Below are positions 8,746 through 17,694 of a DNA stretch of 64,000 nucleotides, piece after piece. The stretch lies in assembly GCF_000238295.3 (NCBI RefSeq), contig NZ_AHCD03000035.1, positions 744,001-808,000 of the forward strand. Reading direction: 5' to 3'. The notes beneath the pieces are model-generated. The model was not told the DNA's origin. It worked only from the letters and a program-made list of their open reading frames with translations, and did no database searches. Both the position numbers and the translations under genes were made by a program. The DNA comes from Pseudoalteromonas rubra. Its GTDB lineage: Bacteria > Pseudomonadota > Gammaproteobacteria > Enterobacterales > Alteromonadaceae. Positions within the stretch are counted from its first letter, which is position 1. Every line of letters starts with the position of its first letter.

Positions 8746-10287
8746 TTAAATTCTTTGAAAGCCATATCTTGCTGCTTTTGCAACCAGGTTGCTGTGTGTC
8801 TCTAACATTGCTCCAGCTTTCTGTTGCTGCTGGGCCACCAGCTTCAGCATAGCTTCCTGTTGTGACAGTTTGTGTGGCGACGGGAAATTGCATTGACTAG
8901 GGTAATTCATGCCATACAACACGTACAGATGATTCTCCAATCTGAAAACATCCAGACTACTCACAAAGTCATACTCATTAGGAATGTCATTACGCCATAA
9001 TACCAGTTTATGTTGCAGCGATTCCGGGATCGTTTCTGGCAAACGGTTCATACGCCAAAACTCACTGTCATCGCGATTAGAAATGCAGTAATGCAGTTTG
9101 ATAAAGTCAACGATTGACTGCCAGACATGTGTCATGTGTTGATTAAACTGCTGTGCAATGGCAGGGATTTCCTGACGTTCACCGGGGAGGCGCTTTGACA
9201 ACATTCTGGCTGCCAAATCAAACACTAACAACCCTGTCGCTTCAAGTGGTTCAACGAAGCCCTGGGACAACCCAATACCAATACAGTTTTTCACCCAGGC
9301 TTGCGCTCGATAACCCACCTGCATTTTAATCAGCCGGGATTCGACGGTGTCTTCTGGTTTTCCGAGATAAGCAGATAGGTCGCGATGCGCCTGTTCGTGG
9401 CTCGTAAACTGATCGCTATACACATGACCAACCCCCTTACGGGTTTGCAGACCAATGTCCCAAATCCAGCCTGCCTGCTGAGCGGTTGAAATAGTATAAG
9501 GCGGCACCTCATGCTCATTTGCATAAGGAACTTGCGTCACCACAGCATGATTGGCAAAGAGGACGTCACTCTTATCAATAAACGGGGTATTAAGCGCTTT
9601 GCCAAGCAATAAAGACTGGAAACCACTGCAATCAACAAACAAGTCGCCTTCAAGCAGGCCTCCTTGTTTCAGCTGTAATCCCGATATGGACCCATCCAGT
9701 GCGAGCTTGACCGATTCTACCTCATCCAGCACATGATTAACCTGACGGTTTTTAATCGCATGCTCTGACAGCAATGCCGAAAACTTGCCAGCATCCAGGT
9801 GAAAAGCATAATTAATCATGCGCTCATATTCAGCGTTCGTGATCAGCTTAGGCGCCTTGTTTTCGAGTGCGATATGGGCCTGAATGGAAACACTTTGGTC
9901 AAAGCGAGCCCTGGCCTCTGGTAGCTGATGCAACCAGTAAGGCAGCAGATTAACCCCGTTAACATTTGGATCGTCAAATGGATGAAAGTAGCAATGGGGT
10001 TGTCCGTTAACTGGCTTATTCCAGCCAACAAAATGAATGCCATTTTTAAACGTAGCATCGCACAGGCGAAACATGTCCGACTCACGGATGCCAAACTTCT
10101 TCAGGCTATCGACAATCACCGGGACAGTCCCCTCCCCGACACCAATCGTCGGAATGTCTGGAGACTCTACTAATGTAATACTCACATCCTCCGACGCGTC
10201 TGCGGCCAAATGATTCGCAGCCAGCCAACCCGCGGTGCCACCACCGACAATGACGATACGCTTAATTTTGGTTTCTGCATTTTGCAC
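8746..10287 (-). CDS. Tryptophan halogenase family flavoprotein
   Basis: 513-residue FAD-dependent protein of the tryptophan 7-halogenase family. Seen: dinucleotide-binding GGGTAGW near the N-terminus, the GVGEGTVP segment (GEAT-like flavin motif of the family), and GWIWDIGL at the place of the halogenase WxWxIP signature, so that signature is not intact. Known flavin halogenases chlorinate or brominate aromatic substrates with reduced flavin; many Alteromonadales and Caulobacterales copies beside TonB receptors have no known substrate and may not halogenate. Start is a GTG at 10287 after GAGGTG; no signal peptide. It lies between the receptor and sapC genes, separated from the receptor by a terminator-like hairpin. 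Confidence 0.88.
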   Translation of the reverse strand: MQNAETKIKRIVIVGGGTAGWLAANHLAADASEDVSITLVESPDIPTIGVGEGTVPVIVDSLKKFGIRESDMFRLCDATFKNGIHFVGWNKPVNGQPHCYFHPFDDPNVNGVNLLPYWLHQLPEARARFDQSVSIQAHIALENKAPKLITNAEYERMINYAFHLDAGKFSALLSEHAIKNRQVNHVLDEVESVKLALDGSISGLQLKQGGLLEGDLFVDCSGFQSLLLGKALNTPFIDKSDVLFANHAVVTQVPYANEHEVPPYTISTAQQAGWIWDIGLQTRKGVGHVYSDQFTSHEQAHRDLSAYLGKPEDTVESRLIKMQVGYRAQAWVKNCIGIGLSQGFVEPLEATGLLVFDLAARMLSKRLPGERQEIPAIAQQFNQHMTHVWQSIVDFIKLHYCISNRDDSEFWRMNRLPETIPESLQHKLVLWRNDIPNEYDFVSSLDVFRLENHLYVLYGMNYPSQCNFPSPHKLSQQEAMLKLVAQQQQKAGAMLETHSNLVAKAARYGFQRI

Positions 10288-10388
10288 AATTCACCTCACA
10301 ACTACTGTAAAGACCACCACGGACAGACATGCAGCTTTTACTACAAACAAAGTACGCCTGTCTCGATCTTGCCATAAAACAGGCATAA

Positions 10389-10417
10389 AAAAGCCCCACT
10401 ATTTAAGCAGGGCTTTT
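10389..10417 (-). terminator. Terminator after TonB-dependent receptor
   Basis: Minus-strand hairpin AAAAGCCC...GGGGCTTTT followed by TTTT, 14 bases past the receptor stop. It may act as an attenuating terminator: strong expression of the receptor and lower read-through into halogenase and sapC. Confidence 0.75.
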
Positions 10418-10430
10418 CCAAACAACAAAA

Positions 10431-13130
10431 TTAGAAACGTAAGTTTGCACCCAGTGCAATCTTGCGCTCACCTACATAGCTCCATGCAGGGAAGTTGTGT
10501 TTCGTTTCTTCTTTCAACAGACCGTCAGAGCCAGAGATACCAATCTGGTAGCTGTCTTCTTCAAGAATGTTTACAACTTCAAGCGTCAGACTGATATTGT
10601 CATTCACCTGGTAGTTACCAGTGAAGTCCAAAGTACCGAAGTCCATGTGCTCACGTGAAGAGTAGAAACCCGTTTCACGGATCATGAACTCAGAACGCCA
10701 GTTATAAGCAAGACGAGCACCGAAGTCATCATTCTCATAGTAACCTACCAGGTTAACTGTGTGGTCAGAACTGTCTGAGAAACGGCCGATACGGTCATCG
10801 AAGTTTGTTTCTTCAGATGAGCTGTCTGCATACGTGTAGTTAACAATCGCACCGAAGCCGTTGTCAAACGCGTGTTGAAGCTGAAGCTCAAGACCGATTA
10901 CGTCACCACCGTCACCATTCACACGGTTAACGATGTTCCACACGTCACAGTTACATGCTGGGTCATTAATACCGATAGACTGATTTGGCGTGGTTGATGA
11001 CGTTACGAATGTCTCGATGTCTTTGTAGAAGAACGTCGCACTTGCGAAGTTGCTGTCACCATAGTAGTACTCGTAAGACACGTCCAACTGAGTTGCCTTG
11101 AACGGCTCAAGACCTGGGTTACCAGTTACTTCTTGCTGGTCGTTCGGGTTTTCATTGTCGTAACCACTCAGGCTAGAACGTGCAAACACATCCTGGTAGT
11201 TAGGGCGACTGATAACCTGTGCGATTGAACCTCTCAGGATAGTGTCTTCATCCAGGTCATACGCGATATTGAAGCTTGGCAGGATATCTGAGTAATCCGC
11301 TTCTTTGTTTGACAGTGTCTTAGATTTCAGTGCATTACCACCGTAGAAGTTACCTGAATCTGTGATACCTGTCACAGTGATGTCTGAACCATAGTAGTCA
11401 CTGTTTACATCTGTGGAGATGTAACGCAGACCGAAGTTACCACGGTAGTTTTCACCGCTGAAGTCAGCCATTACGTAAAACGCAAAGTTCTCTTCTTCAA
11501 GCGCTGCATAACCACTGCGGTCACGTACATATTCGCTGAAGTTCTGCGCAGTGTGGTTGAACATCGCATCCAGGTGTGGACCAGGGATAGTGATGTATTC
11601 AAAACCCGCTTCGTTTACACCGTTACCATATAGTTGAGCAGGTGCGATATCAGCAATGTCCGCAATTACGCTAGTTGGGTTATTTGGATCACTTAGCACC
11701 GGCGTACCATCTGCATTACGCTGAATGTTTGCCAGGCCTTTAAAGTTGTCTTCTTCAACCTTGTGGTTAGTGAAACGAGCACCAACGTGAACAGCAGTGA
11801 TGATGTCATGATCAAGCATGAACTTAGTATCAAGTTGTGCGTACGTTTCTTCATCCGTATTCGGCTGATTACGTACTGCCCATGCTGCTACGCCTGGGTT
11901 ACCCTCATTCCAGTGACCAACGCGATAATCATTTTCTTTCAGCTGGATCTTGATACGCTTGCCCGTCATGTCGATCATGCCGTAGCGATCTTCATGAGAA
12001 CCAATCAAACCACCATAGTTTGTTTGCGCTTCTGTACCACCCGTTGCTTCTGAACGACCGATACGACCAGAAATTTCGAACGTGTCACGTTTGAATTCAA
12101 AGCCAAAATCAACTGTTTCAGATTCCATCTTCGCACGACGTGCAAAGGCTTGTAGCCAAGACGGGTTATCAGTTGGTGTTGCCGCTGTTGCTTCAGACAA
12201 CATACATACGCCATCCGGGTTTTCGCCCAGACAGTTTGCACCAGCCTGGAAAATCCAGAAGCTGCTGTTGTTGTTGTTCGCTTCTAACTCCAGGTTCATG
12301 TAAGTCAGATCGAATGACAGTTCATCATTTGGCGCGTACTGGAACGCTACGTTAGTCGCTGTTCTTTCACGCTCTTGCAGGAAGTAGTTAGCAGAAACAG
12401 CACCATTCCAGCCAGCCAGTGATTCGTTACCACGACGAACATAGTCAGTTTCCTGTACTGCTAATGCAGCAAGTACACCAAATGTTTCGTCATCGTTTTT
12501 ATAGCTTGCAAGGCCACTGTAAGCAGGATCCCACTGCTCAGACTGGCTTGAATATACGCTCTTTACAGAAGCGAAAACGGTTCCGGAATCCAGGTCTAGT
12601 GGTTTACGGGTTTTTACGTTAACCGTACCACCAACACCACCCTCAACAATGTTTGCTTGTGAAGACTTATACACGTCGATACCTGAGATAAGTTCAGGCG
12701 GCAACAATGTGTAGTTGAAGCTTCGGTCAATTGCTTGCTCGGTGTACCAACCTGTTGAAGCAACGTTCTGACCATTCAGAGTTGTCAAAGTTAGCTGGCT
12801 AGACGCACCACGAATAGATACTTGCTGGCCCTGACCAAACTGACGGCTAACCGCTACGCCTGGGATACGACCCAGTGCTTCACCTACGTCACTGTCTGGA
12901 AACTTACCGATATCTTCTGCAGATACCGCGTCTACAACGCTGGTTGCAAATCGTTTAGTATTAACTGCTTCAGCCAATGAACGGCGGATACCGCGCACTT
13001 CAATGACTTCAACGTTTTCTTGAACGCCAGTCTGGTTATCTTCAGCAAACGCTACGCCTGTCACACCCGTACTTAGGATGAGGCCAACCTTAGCTGCCAG
13101 TAAGCTTTTTTTAAAATTATTAGCTAACAC
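10431..13130 (-). CDS. TonB-dependent outer membrane receptor (putative GlcNAc/chitooligosaccharide type)
   Basis: 899-residue receptor: Sec signal peptide ending in VAFA, TonB-box-like stretch NVEVIEVRG, plug domain (about residues 55-170, with IPGVAVSRQFGQGQQVSIRG), then a beta-barrel ending in aromatic Phe (GANLRF). The IRRSLAEAVNTKRFATSVVD plug entry is typical of the carbohydrate-type receptors of Caulobacter, Xanthomonas and Alteromonadales. It imports a ligand into the periplasm using TonB energy; the TonB2 operon at the right end could supply it. Two LacI-type operators upstream and the halogenase/SapC neighbours suggest amino-sugar control. Ligand is inferred, not shown. Confidence 0.9.
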   Translation of the reverse strand: MLANNFKKSLLAAKVGLILSTGVTGVAFAEDNQTGVQENVEVIEVRGIRRSLAEAVNTKRFATSVVDAVSAEDIGKFPDSDVGEALGRIPGVAVSRQFGQGQQVSIRGASSQLTLTTLNGQNVASTGWYTEQAIDRSFNYTLLPPELISGIDVYKSSQANIVEGGVGGTVNVKTRKPLDLDSGTVFASVKSVYSSQSEQWDPAYSGLASYKNDDETFGVLAALAVQETDYVRRGNESLAGWNGAVSANYFLQERERTATNVAFQYAPNDELSFDLTYMNLELEANNNNSSFWIFQAGANCLGENPDGVCMLSEATAATPTDNPSWLQAFARRAKMESETVDFGFEFKRDTFEISGRIGRSEATGGTEAQTNYGGLIGSHEDRYGMIDMTGKRIKIQLKENDYRVGHWNEGNPGVAAWAVRNQPNTDEETYAQLDTKFMLDHDIITAVHVGARFTNHKVEEDNFKGLANIQRNADGTPVLSDPNNPTSVIADIADIAPAQLYGNGVNEAGFEYITIPGPHLDAMFNHTAQNFSEYVRDRSGYAALEEENFAFYVMADFSGENYRGNFGLRYISTDVNSDYYGSDITVTGITDSGNFYGGNALKSKTLSNKEADYSDILPSFNIAYDLDEDTILRGSIAQVISRPNYQDVFARSSLSGYDNENPNDQQEVTGNPGLEPFKATQLDVSYEYYYGDSNFASATFFYKDIETFVTSSTTPNQSIGINDPACNCDVWNIVNRVNGDGGDVIGLELQLQHAFDNGFGAIVNYTYADSSSEETNFDDRIGRFSDSSDHTVNLVGYYENDDFGARLAYNWRSEFMIRETGFYSSREHMDFGTLDFTGNYQVNDNISLTLEVVNILEEDSYQIGISGSDGLLKEETKHNFPAWSYVGERKIALGANLRF

Positions 13131-13183
13131 AGGATTCCCCTTGAATCATTTTGTTGGTTTTTAAATCACTTCTGCCCAGTGAT

Positions 13184-13201
13184 GATGACAACGCTGTCAT
13201 C
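13184..13201. promoter_or_regulatory. LacI-type operator (NagR-like box), proximal
   Basis: GATGACAACGCTGTCATC, an 18-base near-palindrome with the central CG typical of LacI-family operators. It ends about 54 bases before the receptor ATG, where a repressor would block transcription. As far as I recall, the GlcNAc regulator NagR of other receptor-rich Proteobacteria binds a TGACA-N4-TGTCA box with ARCGYT centre, which this fits. Confidence 0.65.
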
Positions 13202-13501
13202 TAATAACAAACCATACACCCAAAATTACAGATTCGCTACATCTTTTTTTATGGCTTACATAAGATTTTTTCAACAAAATCCTAACCCACTGAAATAGAT
13301 AGAATAAATAATTTTGTGGTTATAGTTTGTTACAAACGAGAAGAATATATCACAAGCTATGCACTTTTTAACAGCAGTTGCGATGAGTTATGTAGAAGAA
13401 TTGGACCTAATTAATAAACTAATCTAATTTAGGCGAGTTGTGCTATCTGATTATTCCATAAGCGTTCGGGCAGAAGCGGATTCAAGGTGATAATAGATCT
13501 C

Positions 13502-13519
13502 AATGACAACGCTGTCATT
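13502..13519. promoter_or_regulatory. LacI-type operator (NagR-like box), distal
   Basis: AATGACAACGCTGTCATT, sharing a 16-base core with the proximal site about 320 bases away. Two such sites on one promoter region suggest looping or a second promoter further upstream. No other gene lies near enough to claim it. Confidence 0.6.
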
Positions 13520-13818
13520 TTATCTTTTTCATCATTGCTTTGTCTAGTGTATTTGCATGACAAATTTGCGAAGAAGCCTTTAAACTCGCAGCTGTACGGT
13601 ATTTGTTCATAGCAAAACAAGTACTTAAACCAAGTAAAGAGAATGAAAATTTGTCACTACTCTTTCTTTTTAACTCAGATATGCATCAAAGCTTGTTAAA
13701 TCATGTACCCCATTGAGAGCTTTTGCAGCTAAATGTGGCTTTATAGCACCTAAATTGACGGGCTGAGCTGGCACCTAACTATCCAGCTAGCTTTCCGCAC
13801 TGTTCCTTTAAAGACAAC

Positions 13819-13853
13819 AAAAAGCCCGGTCGAATTACTCGCCGGGCTTTTTT
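13819..13853 (-). terminator. Rho-independent terminator after htpG
   Basis: AAAAAGCCCGG...CCGGGCTTTTT stem about 25 bases past the htpG stop; A- and T-runs on both sides allow it to work in both directions. Confidence 0.85.
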
Positions 13854-13877
13854 AAACACAATAAAAACTGCGTTAAT

Positions 13878-15794
13878 TTATTTACTCAGGTCAAGCATCA
13901 GCTTGTTCAAACGAGCAACAAATCCTGCCGGGTCTTTCAGGCTGCCACGCTCTGCAAGCAATGCTTGATCCAGCAGTACCTCTGACCATTGTGCGAACTT
14001 ATCTTCGTCCTGCTCAACGTTCAGGTGTTTAACCAACTGGTGCTCTGGGTTAAGCTCAAAGATTGGCTTAGACTCAGGGGCAGACTGACCAATCGATTCC
14101 ATCAGCTTTTGCATCTGTGAGCTCATGTCGTGGTCATCAACAACCACACAAGCCGGAGAATCTGTCAGACGGTGCGTAAAGCGTACTTCTTTTACTTTAT
14201 CACCCAACGCTTCTTTGATGCGCTCAACCAGGCCTTCTACCTGCTTTTCGCTCTCTTCCTGCGCTTTTTTACTTTCTTCGTCTTCCATATCACCCAGGTC
14301 TAAATCACCGCGCGTAATTGACTGGAATTGTTTCTCAGCAAACTCTGTCAGGTGACTCATCATCCATTCGTCTACGCGATCTGAGAGCAACAGAACCTCA
14401 ATGCCCTTCTTACGGAAGATTTCAAGGTGCGGTGAGCTCTTCGCAGCTTCAAAGCTATCTGCCACCACATAGTAAATTTTATCCTGACCTTCTGTCATAC
14501 GCTCGATATACTGTTCCAGTGACACATTTTGTACACTCTCGTCAGTATGCGTCGAACTGAAACGCAGTAGTTTAGCAATCGCTTCTTTATTAGCTGCGTC
14601 TTCAGCCGGGCCTTCTTTGATAACCTGGCCGAATTCATTCCAGAAAGTCTGGTAGTCTTCTGCCTTGTTCTTACCCATACGATCAAGCATCTTCAGGATA
14701 CGTGACGTACAACCCTTGCGGATTGCCTGAGTAACTTTATTATCTTGCAGGATTTCACGTGACACGTTCAGTGGCAGATCGTTGGAATCCAACAGACCTT
14801 TTACAAAACGCAAGTAGCTTGGCATAAACTGTTCAGCGTCATCCATAATGAATACGCGTTGTACGTACAACTTCAGGCCTGTCTGACGATCACGGTTCCA
14901 CATGTCGAAAGGTGCTTTTTTAGGAATGTACAGCAAGCTGGTGTATTCCGTTTTACCTTCCACTTTGTTGTGTGCCCAAGTCAGTGGCTCTTCCCAGTCA
15001 TGACCAACATGCTTATAAAACTCTTTGTATTCTTCTTCGCTGATCTCTGACTTATCACGCGTCCACAAAGCCGTAGCACGGTTGATCCCTTCCCACTCAC
15101 CAGGCTGGGCTTCAATTTTTTCACCGTCCGGGCCTTCAGATTCTGGTACAGGGGCTTTAAACATTTCCACTGGGATAGAGATGTGATCAGAGTACTTCGT
15201 TACGATTGAACGCAAGCGGAAGTCATCTGCGAACTCCAGCTCTTCTTCACGCAGGTGAAGAATGATCTCTGTTCCGCGCTCTGCTTTTTCGATATCTGCC
15301 AGGGTGTATTCACCCTCACCTTTTGACTGCCATTCAACAGCCTGCGCCTCACCCGCTTTACGTGTGCGTACAGTCACTTCGTCAGCAACGATGAACGCTG
15401 AGTAGAAACCCACACCAAATTGGCCAATCAGTTGCGAGTCTTTTGCCTCATCACCTGTCAGATTCTTAAAGAATTCAGCAGTACCAGACTTTGCAATGGT
15501 GCCCAAAGAGCTGATCACTTCATCGCGAGTCATACCAATACCATTATCAGAAATGGTCACTGTTTTCGCGTCTTTGTCGGCACTGATACGTACACGCAGG
15601 TCGGCATCACCTTCATACAGGTTACCGTTTTGCAACGCTAAGAAACGCAGCTTATCAGCAGCATCCGACGCATTGGATACCAGCTCACGTAAAAAGATCT
15701 CTTTGTTTGAGTACAAGCTGTGGATCATCAGCTGTAGTAGTTGCTTAGTGTTGGCACTAAATGAATGATTTTCTTTGGTATTTTCGGTAGTCAT
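13878..15794 (-). CDS. htpG: Molecular chaperone HtpG (Hsp90)
   Basis: 638-residue bacterial Hsp90, an ATP-driven dimeric chaperone. N-terminal GHKL ATPase motifs are plain: LRELVSNASDAADK, VSDNGIGMT-like TISDNGIGMTRDE, and GQFGVGFYSAF; the middle and C-terminal domains are of full length (E. coli 624). ATG at 15794 is preferred (MTTENTKENHSF), with AGGG eight bases upstream; a GTG three codons earlier also reads in frame. A promoter-like TTGAAA/TATACC pair lies about 75-100 bases upstream. It follows recR, as in E. coli where recR and htpG are neighbours. Confidence 0.97.
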   Translation of the reverse strand: MTTENTKENHSFSANTKQLLQLMIHSLYSNKEIFLRELVSNASDAADKLRFLALQNGNLYEGDADLRVRISADKDAKTVTISDNGIGMTRDEVISSLGTIAKSGTAEFFKNLTGDEAKDSQLIGQFGVGFYSAFIVADEVTVRTRKAGEAQAVEWQSKGEGEYTLADIEKAERGTEIILHLREEELEFADDFRLRSIVTKYSDHISIPVEMFKAPVPESEGPDGEKIEAQPGEWEGINRATALWTRDKSEISEEEYKEFYKHVGHDWEEPLTWAHNKVEGKTEYTSLLYIPKKAPFDMWNRDRQTGLKLYVQRVFIMDDAEQFMPSYLRFVKGLLDSNDLPLNVSREILQDNKVTQAIRKGCTSRILKMLDRMGKNKAEDYQTFWNEFGQVIKEGPAEDAANKEAIAKLLRFSSTHTDESVQNVSLEQYIERMTEGQDKIYYVVADSFEAAKSSPHLEIFRKKGIEVLLLSDRVDEWMMSHLTEFAEKQFQSITRGDLDLGDMEDEESKKAQEESEKQVEGLVERIKEALGDKVKEVRFTHRLTDSPACVVVDDHDMSSQMQKLMESIGQSAPESKPIFELNPEHQLVKHLNVEQDEDKFAQWSEVLLDQALLAERGSLKDPAGFVARLNKLMLDLSK

Positions 15795-15864
15795 TTGGTA
15801 CACCCTAACTTATTTGGTACACAATAGTAGTACATAGTTAATCAGTTAACTTGCGTTATGCTGA

Positions 15865-15895
15865 GGTATATTGTGCTGGGGAGATTTTTTTCAAG
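15865..15895 (-). promoter_or_regulatory. Candidate htpG promoter
   Basis: Minus-strand CTTGAAA (15895-15889) followed after 18 bases from the TTGAAA hexamer by TATACC (15870-15865). The CTTGAAA half looks like the -35 of heat-shock sigma-32 promoters, but the CCCC that follows is too close for a standard sigma-32 -10, so a sigma-70-type site is as likely. Confidence 0.35.
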
Positions 15896-15963
15896 AGTGA
15901 GCAGGGAAAAAAATTACGGATTGCATATATTCAGAGCAAGCAGAAAGCCCATTCGGGCGTTCA

Positions 15964-16563
15964 TTAAATTGCTTTTCTGCCGCTAAACGCATGCATCAGA
16001 GTCATGCCATCGACCAGTTCCAGCTCACCGCCTACTGGCATACCATGTGCGATCCGCGAGGCAGTCACATTGTGTTGATGGCACATCTCTCCGATAAAGT
16101 GAGCTGTGGCCTCCCCTTCAACCGTCGGATTGGTTGCCAGGATCACCTCATTGATGTTGCCATTACTGAGCGTTTTCTCCAGCACATCCATGCCAATTTC
16201 GTTTGGACCAATCCCATCCAGCGGAGACAAATGACCCATCAAGACAAAATACAGTCCCTGGTACTGGCCTGTTTGTTCGATTGCCAGCACATCGCTTGGA
16301 GATTCAACCACACATAACAACCCGGTATCCTGACGTTTAATGTTGCTGCAGATATCGCATACCGGGGTTTCTGAAAACGTCCGGCAAGATTCACAGTGAC
16401 CAATTTTATCCATCGCCTGTAACAGGCTCTGGCCTAACTGCGTGCCACCACTGCGGTCTCTTTCAAGCAGGTGAAAGGCGATCCTTTGTGCCGATTTAGG
16501 TCCAATGCCGGGTAAACAGCGCAGCGCTTCAACCAAGGCTGAAAGTGAGGGAGATAATTGCAT
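15964..16563 (-). CDS. recR: Recombination mediator RecR
   Basis: 199 residues, standard length. RecR works with RecO/RecF to load RecA on gapped DNA. Order seen: helix-hairpin-helix start (LPGIGPKSAQRIAFHLL), four-cysteine zinc finger (CESCRTF...CDICS), Toprim domain (LCVVESPSDVLAIE) and a C-terminal Walker-B-like end (ELELVDGMTLMHAFSGRK). The start ATG at 16563 has only a weak AAGAA upstream. In E. coli recR directly follows ybaB; here ybaB and dnaX are about 35 kb away on the same strand. A small GCCC/GGGC hairpin at 15947-15958 follows the stop. Confidence 0.97.
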   Translation of the reverse strand: MQLSPSLSALVEALRCLPGIGPKSAQRIAFHLLERDRSGGTQLGQSLLQAMDKIGHCESCRTFSETPVCDICSNIKRQDTGLLCVVESPSDVLAIEQTGQYQGLYFVLMGHLSPLDGIGPNEIGMDVLEKTLSNGNINEVILATNPTVEGEATAHFIGEMCHQHNVTASRIAHGMPVGGELELVDGMTLMHAFSGRKAI

Positions 16564-16750
16564 AATAGAGCGTTCTTAATTTGCTGACAGCGTTGCACGA
16601 TAGCATGCAGACGTCCGATGGCCTAACACCAAGTCGACGGCTATCTATGACACTGTTCGTATTCGTTCAATGGTTACCATCTTACTATGCCTCATGCAGT
16701 AGCGACAAGCCAAAGATAAGTCACAAGCCAGGTATCACAGCACATTAGAT

Positions 16751-16813
16751 AAAAAGAAAAAGGCGGGCAATCGGAGAAGATTGGATCTCATGGGTAAGAG
16801 TGAATACCCGCCT
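16751..16813 (-). terminator. Long-loop terminator after MlaC-like gene
   Basis: Inverted repeat AGGCGGG (16761-16767) / CCCGCCT (16807-16813) with a loop of about 39 bases, followed on the minus strand by TTTTTCTTTTT. It lies 35 bases after the stop codon of the MlaC-like gene. Confidence 0.6.
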
Positions 16814-16847
16814 GAAGGACGCAAATTGTCTCTTTAATTCGTGTCAA

Positions 16848-17459
16848 TTAACTCTTAGCCACCAGCTCTTTGCTTACCTGATCGATACCGACTTCACTGA
16901 TCCGTGAGGTAATTTCTTTTTGCTTAGCGCTGAGCAATGAGATGCTTTCGGCAACCAGATCATATACCTGCCACTCTCCGGCTTTATTTTTACGAAACTT
17001 GAATACAATGTCGATGGTTGGGGCATTCGGCTCAACTATCTCAGACTTTACAGAGGCAAATTTACTGTCGGCACTGACAACAGATTCAATAAAGTTAACC
17101 TGCTGACCTTTATAGCTCATTAGCGCATTTGCATAGGTGTTTGCCAGATATTGCTCAACGGCATCGATGAAAGTCACCGCCTGCTCGCGCTTGATCTCAC
17201 GGACATGTTTACCCAACAACTTAAAAGACACATATTTAATGTCTATATGTGGCATCAGCTGTTCGCGCACCAACTTCTTCAACTCAGCCTTCTTTTGCGC
17301 TTCTTCCAGAGTATTGAGCTTGCTGATATCTACAAACAATTGGTCACCAACCGACTTGATCAAGCCGTAAGGGTTACTTTGTGTATCCGTTGCTGCAATG
17401 CTTTGTAAGCTGCTAAACGCCAGCAATGCCACCAGCATAAGTTGCATTAGTCTTTTCAT
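16848..17459 (-). CDS. MlaC/Ttg2D-like periplasmic phospholipid-binding protein
   Basis: 203 residues with a clear Sec signal (MKRLMQLMLVALLAFSSLQSIAA). The body fits the toluene-tolerance Ttg2/MlaC family: ...QLMPHIDIKYVSFKLLGKHVREIKREQAVTF..., a YKGQQVNFIESV-like strand and ...AGEWQVYDLVAESISLL.... MlaC carries phospholipids between the outer-membrane MlaA complex and the inner-membrane MlaFEDB transporter. No mlaFEDB genes are near, so this is an orphan paralogue and may serve a related lipid-shuttle role. ATG at 17459 has GGAG with six-base spacing. Confidence 0.85.
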   Translation of the reverse strand: MKRLMQLMLVALLAFSSLQSIAATDTQSNPYGLIKSVGDQLFVDISKLNTLEEAQKKAELKKLVREQLMPHIDIKYVSFKLLGKHVREIKREQAVTFIDAVEQYLANTYANALMSYKGQQVNFIESVVSADSKFASVKSEIVEPNAPTIDIVFKFRKNKAGEWQVYDLVAESISLLSAKQKEITSRISEVGIDQVSKELVAKS

Positions 17460-17536
17460 GATCCGCTCCGTTATATGTTAATGAGGCAAGTTTAACGCTA
17501 ACTTTGCAGATGAAAAACACACAAATCAGCACCATA

Positions 17537-17558
17537 TTAGTGCCACTTTGGCATCAAT
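17537..17558. promoter_or_regulatory. Operator-like palindrome upstream of pagL-like gene
   Basis: Contains TGCCA-CTT-TGGCA, a perfect 5-3-5 inverted repeat within TTAG...CAAT. A nearly identical site (GTGCCA-GAA-TGGCAC) lies at 36571-36585 between the LysR regulator and the RND pump genes; another half-like copy (TTGGTGCCAATTTAACATCA) follows near 17590-17612. Confidence 0.4.
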
Positions 17559-17694
17559 TGATTTTCCTTTAAAAATCAGTTACCTAGTTTTTTGGTGCCA
17601 ATTTAACATCAATTAGTTGCTATTTAGCGCCTTTTTAATGGCAACTAACACCCAGACAATAGGGATATTCAATTCTACTGGGTTAGATTTCATT

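Larger units (their letters stand above)
13131..13877. other. Regulatory intergenic region upstream of receptor
   Basis: About 750 AT-rich bases with no convincing gene. It holds the receptor promoter, two copies of a TGACAACGCTGTCA operator core, the htpG terminator at the right end, and a small inverted repeat AGCTGG/CCAGCT near 13770-13795. A 63-codon frame at 13429-13620 (minus) overlaps the second operator, lacks a ribosome-binding site and is not accepted as a gene. Confidence 0.5.

Noticed and set aside
13429..13620. 63-codon minus-strand frame
   Set aside because: No ribosome-binding site, overlaps a regulatory operator, no recognisable protein.
15865..15900. Classic sigma-32 promoter of htpG
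   Set aside because: CTTGAAA is present, but the CCCC element follows after only seven bases; reported only as a general candidate promoter.
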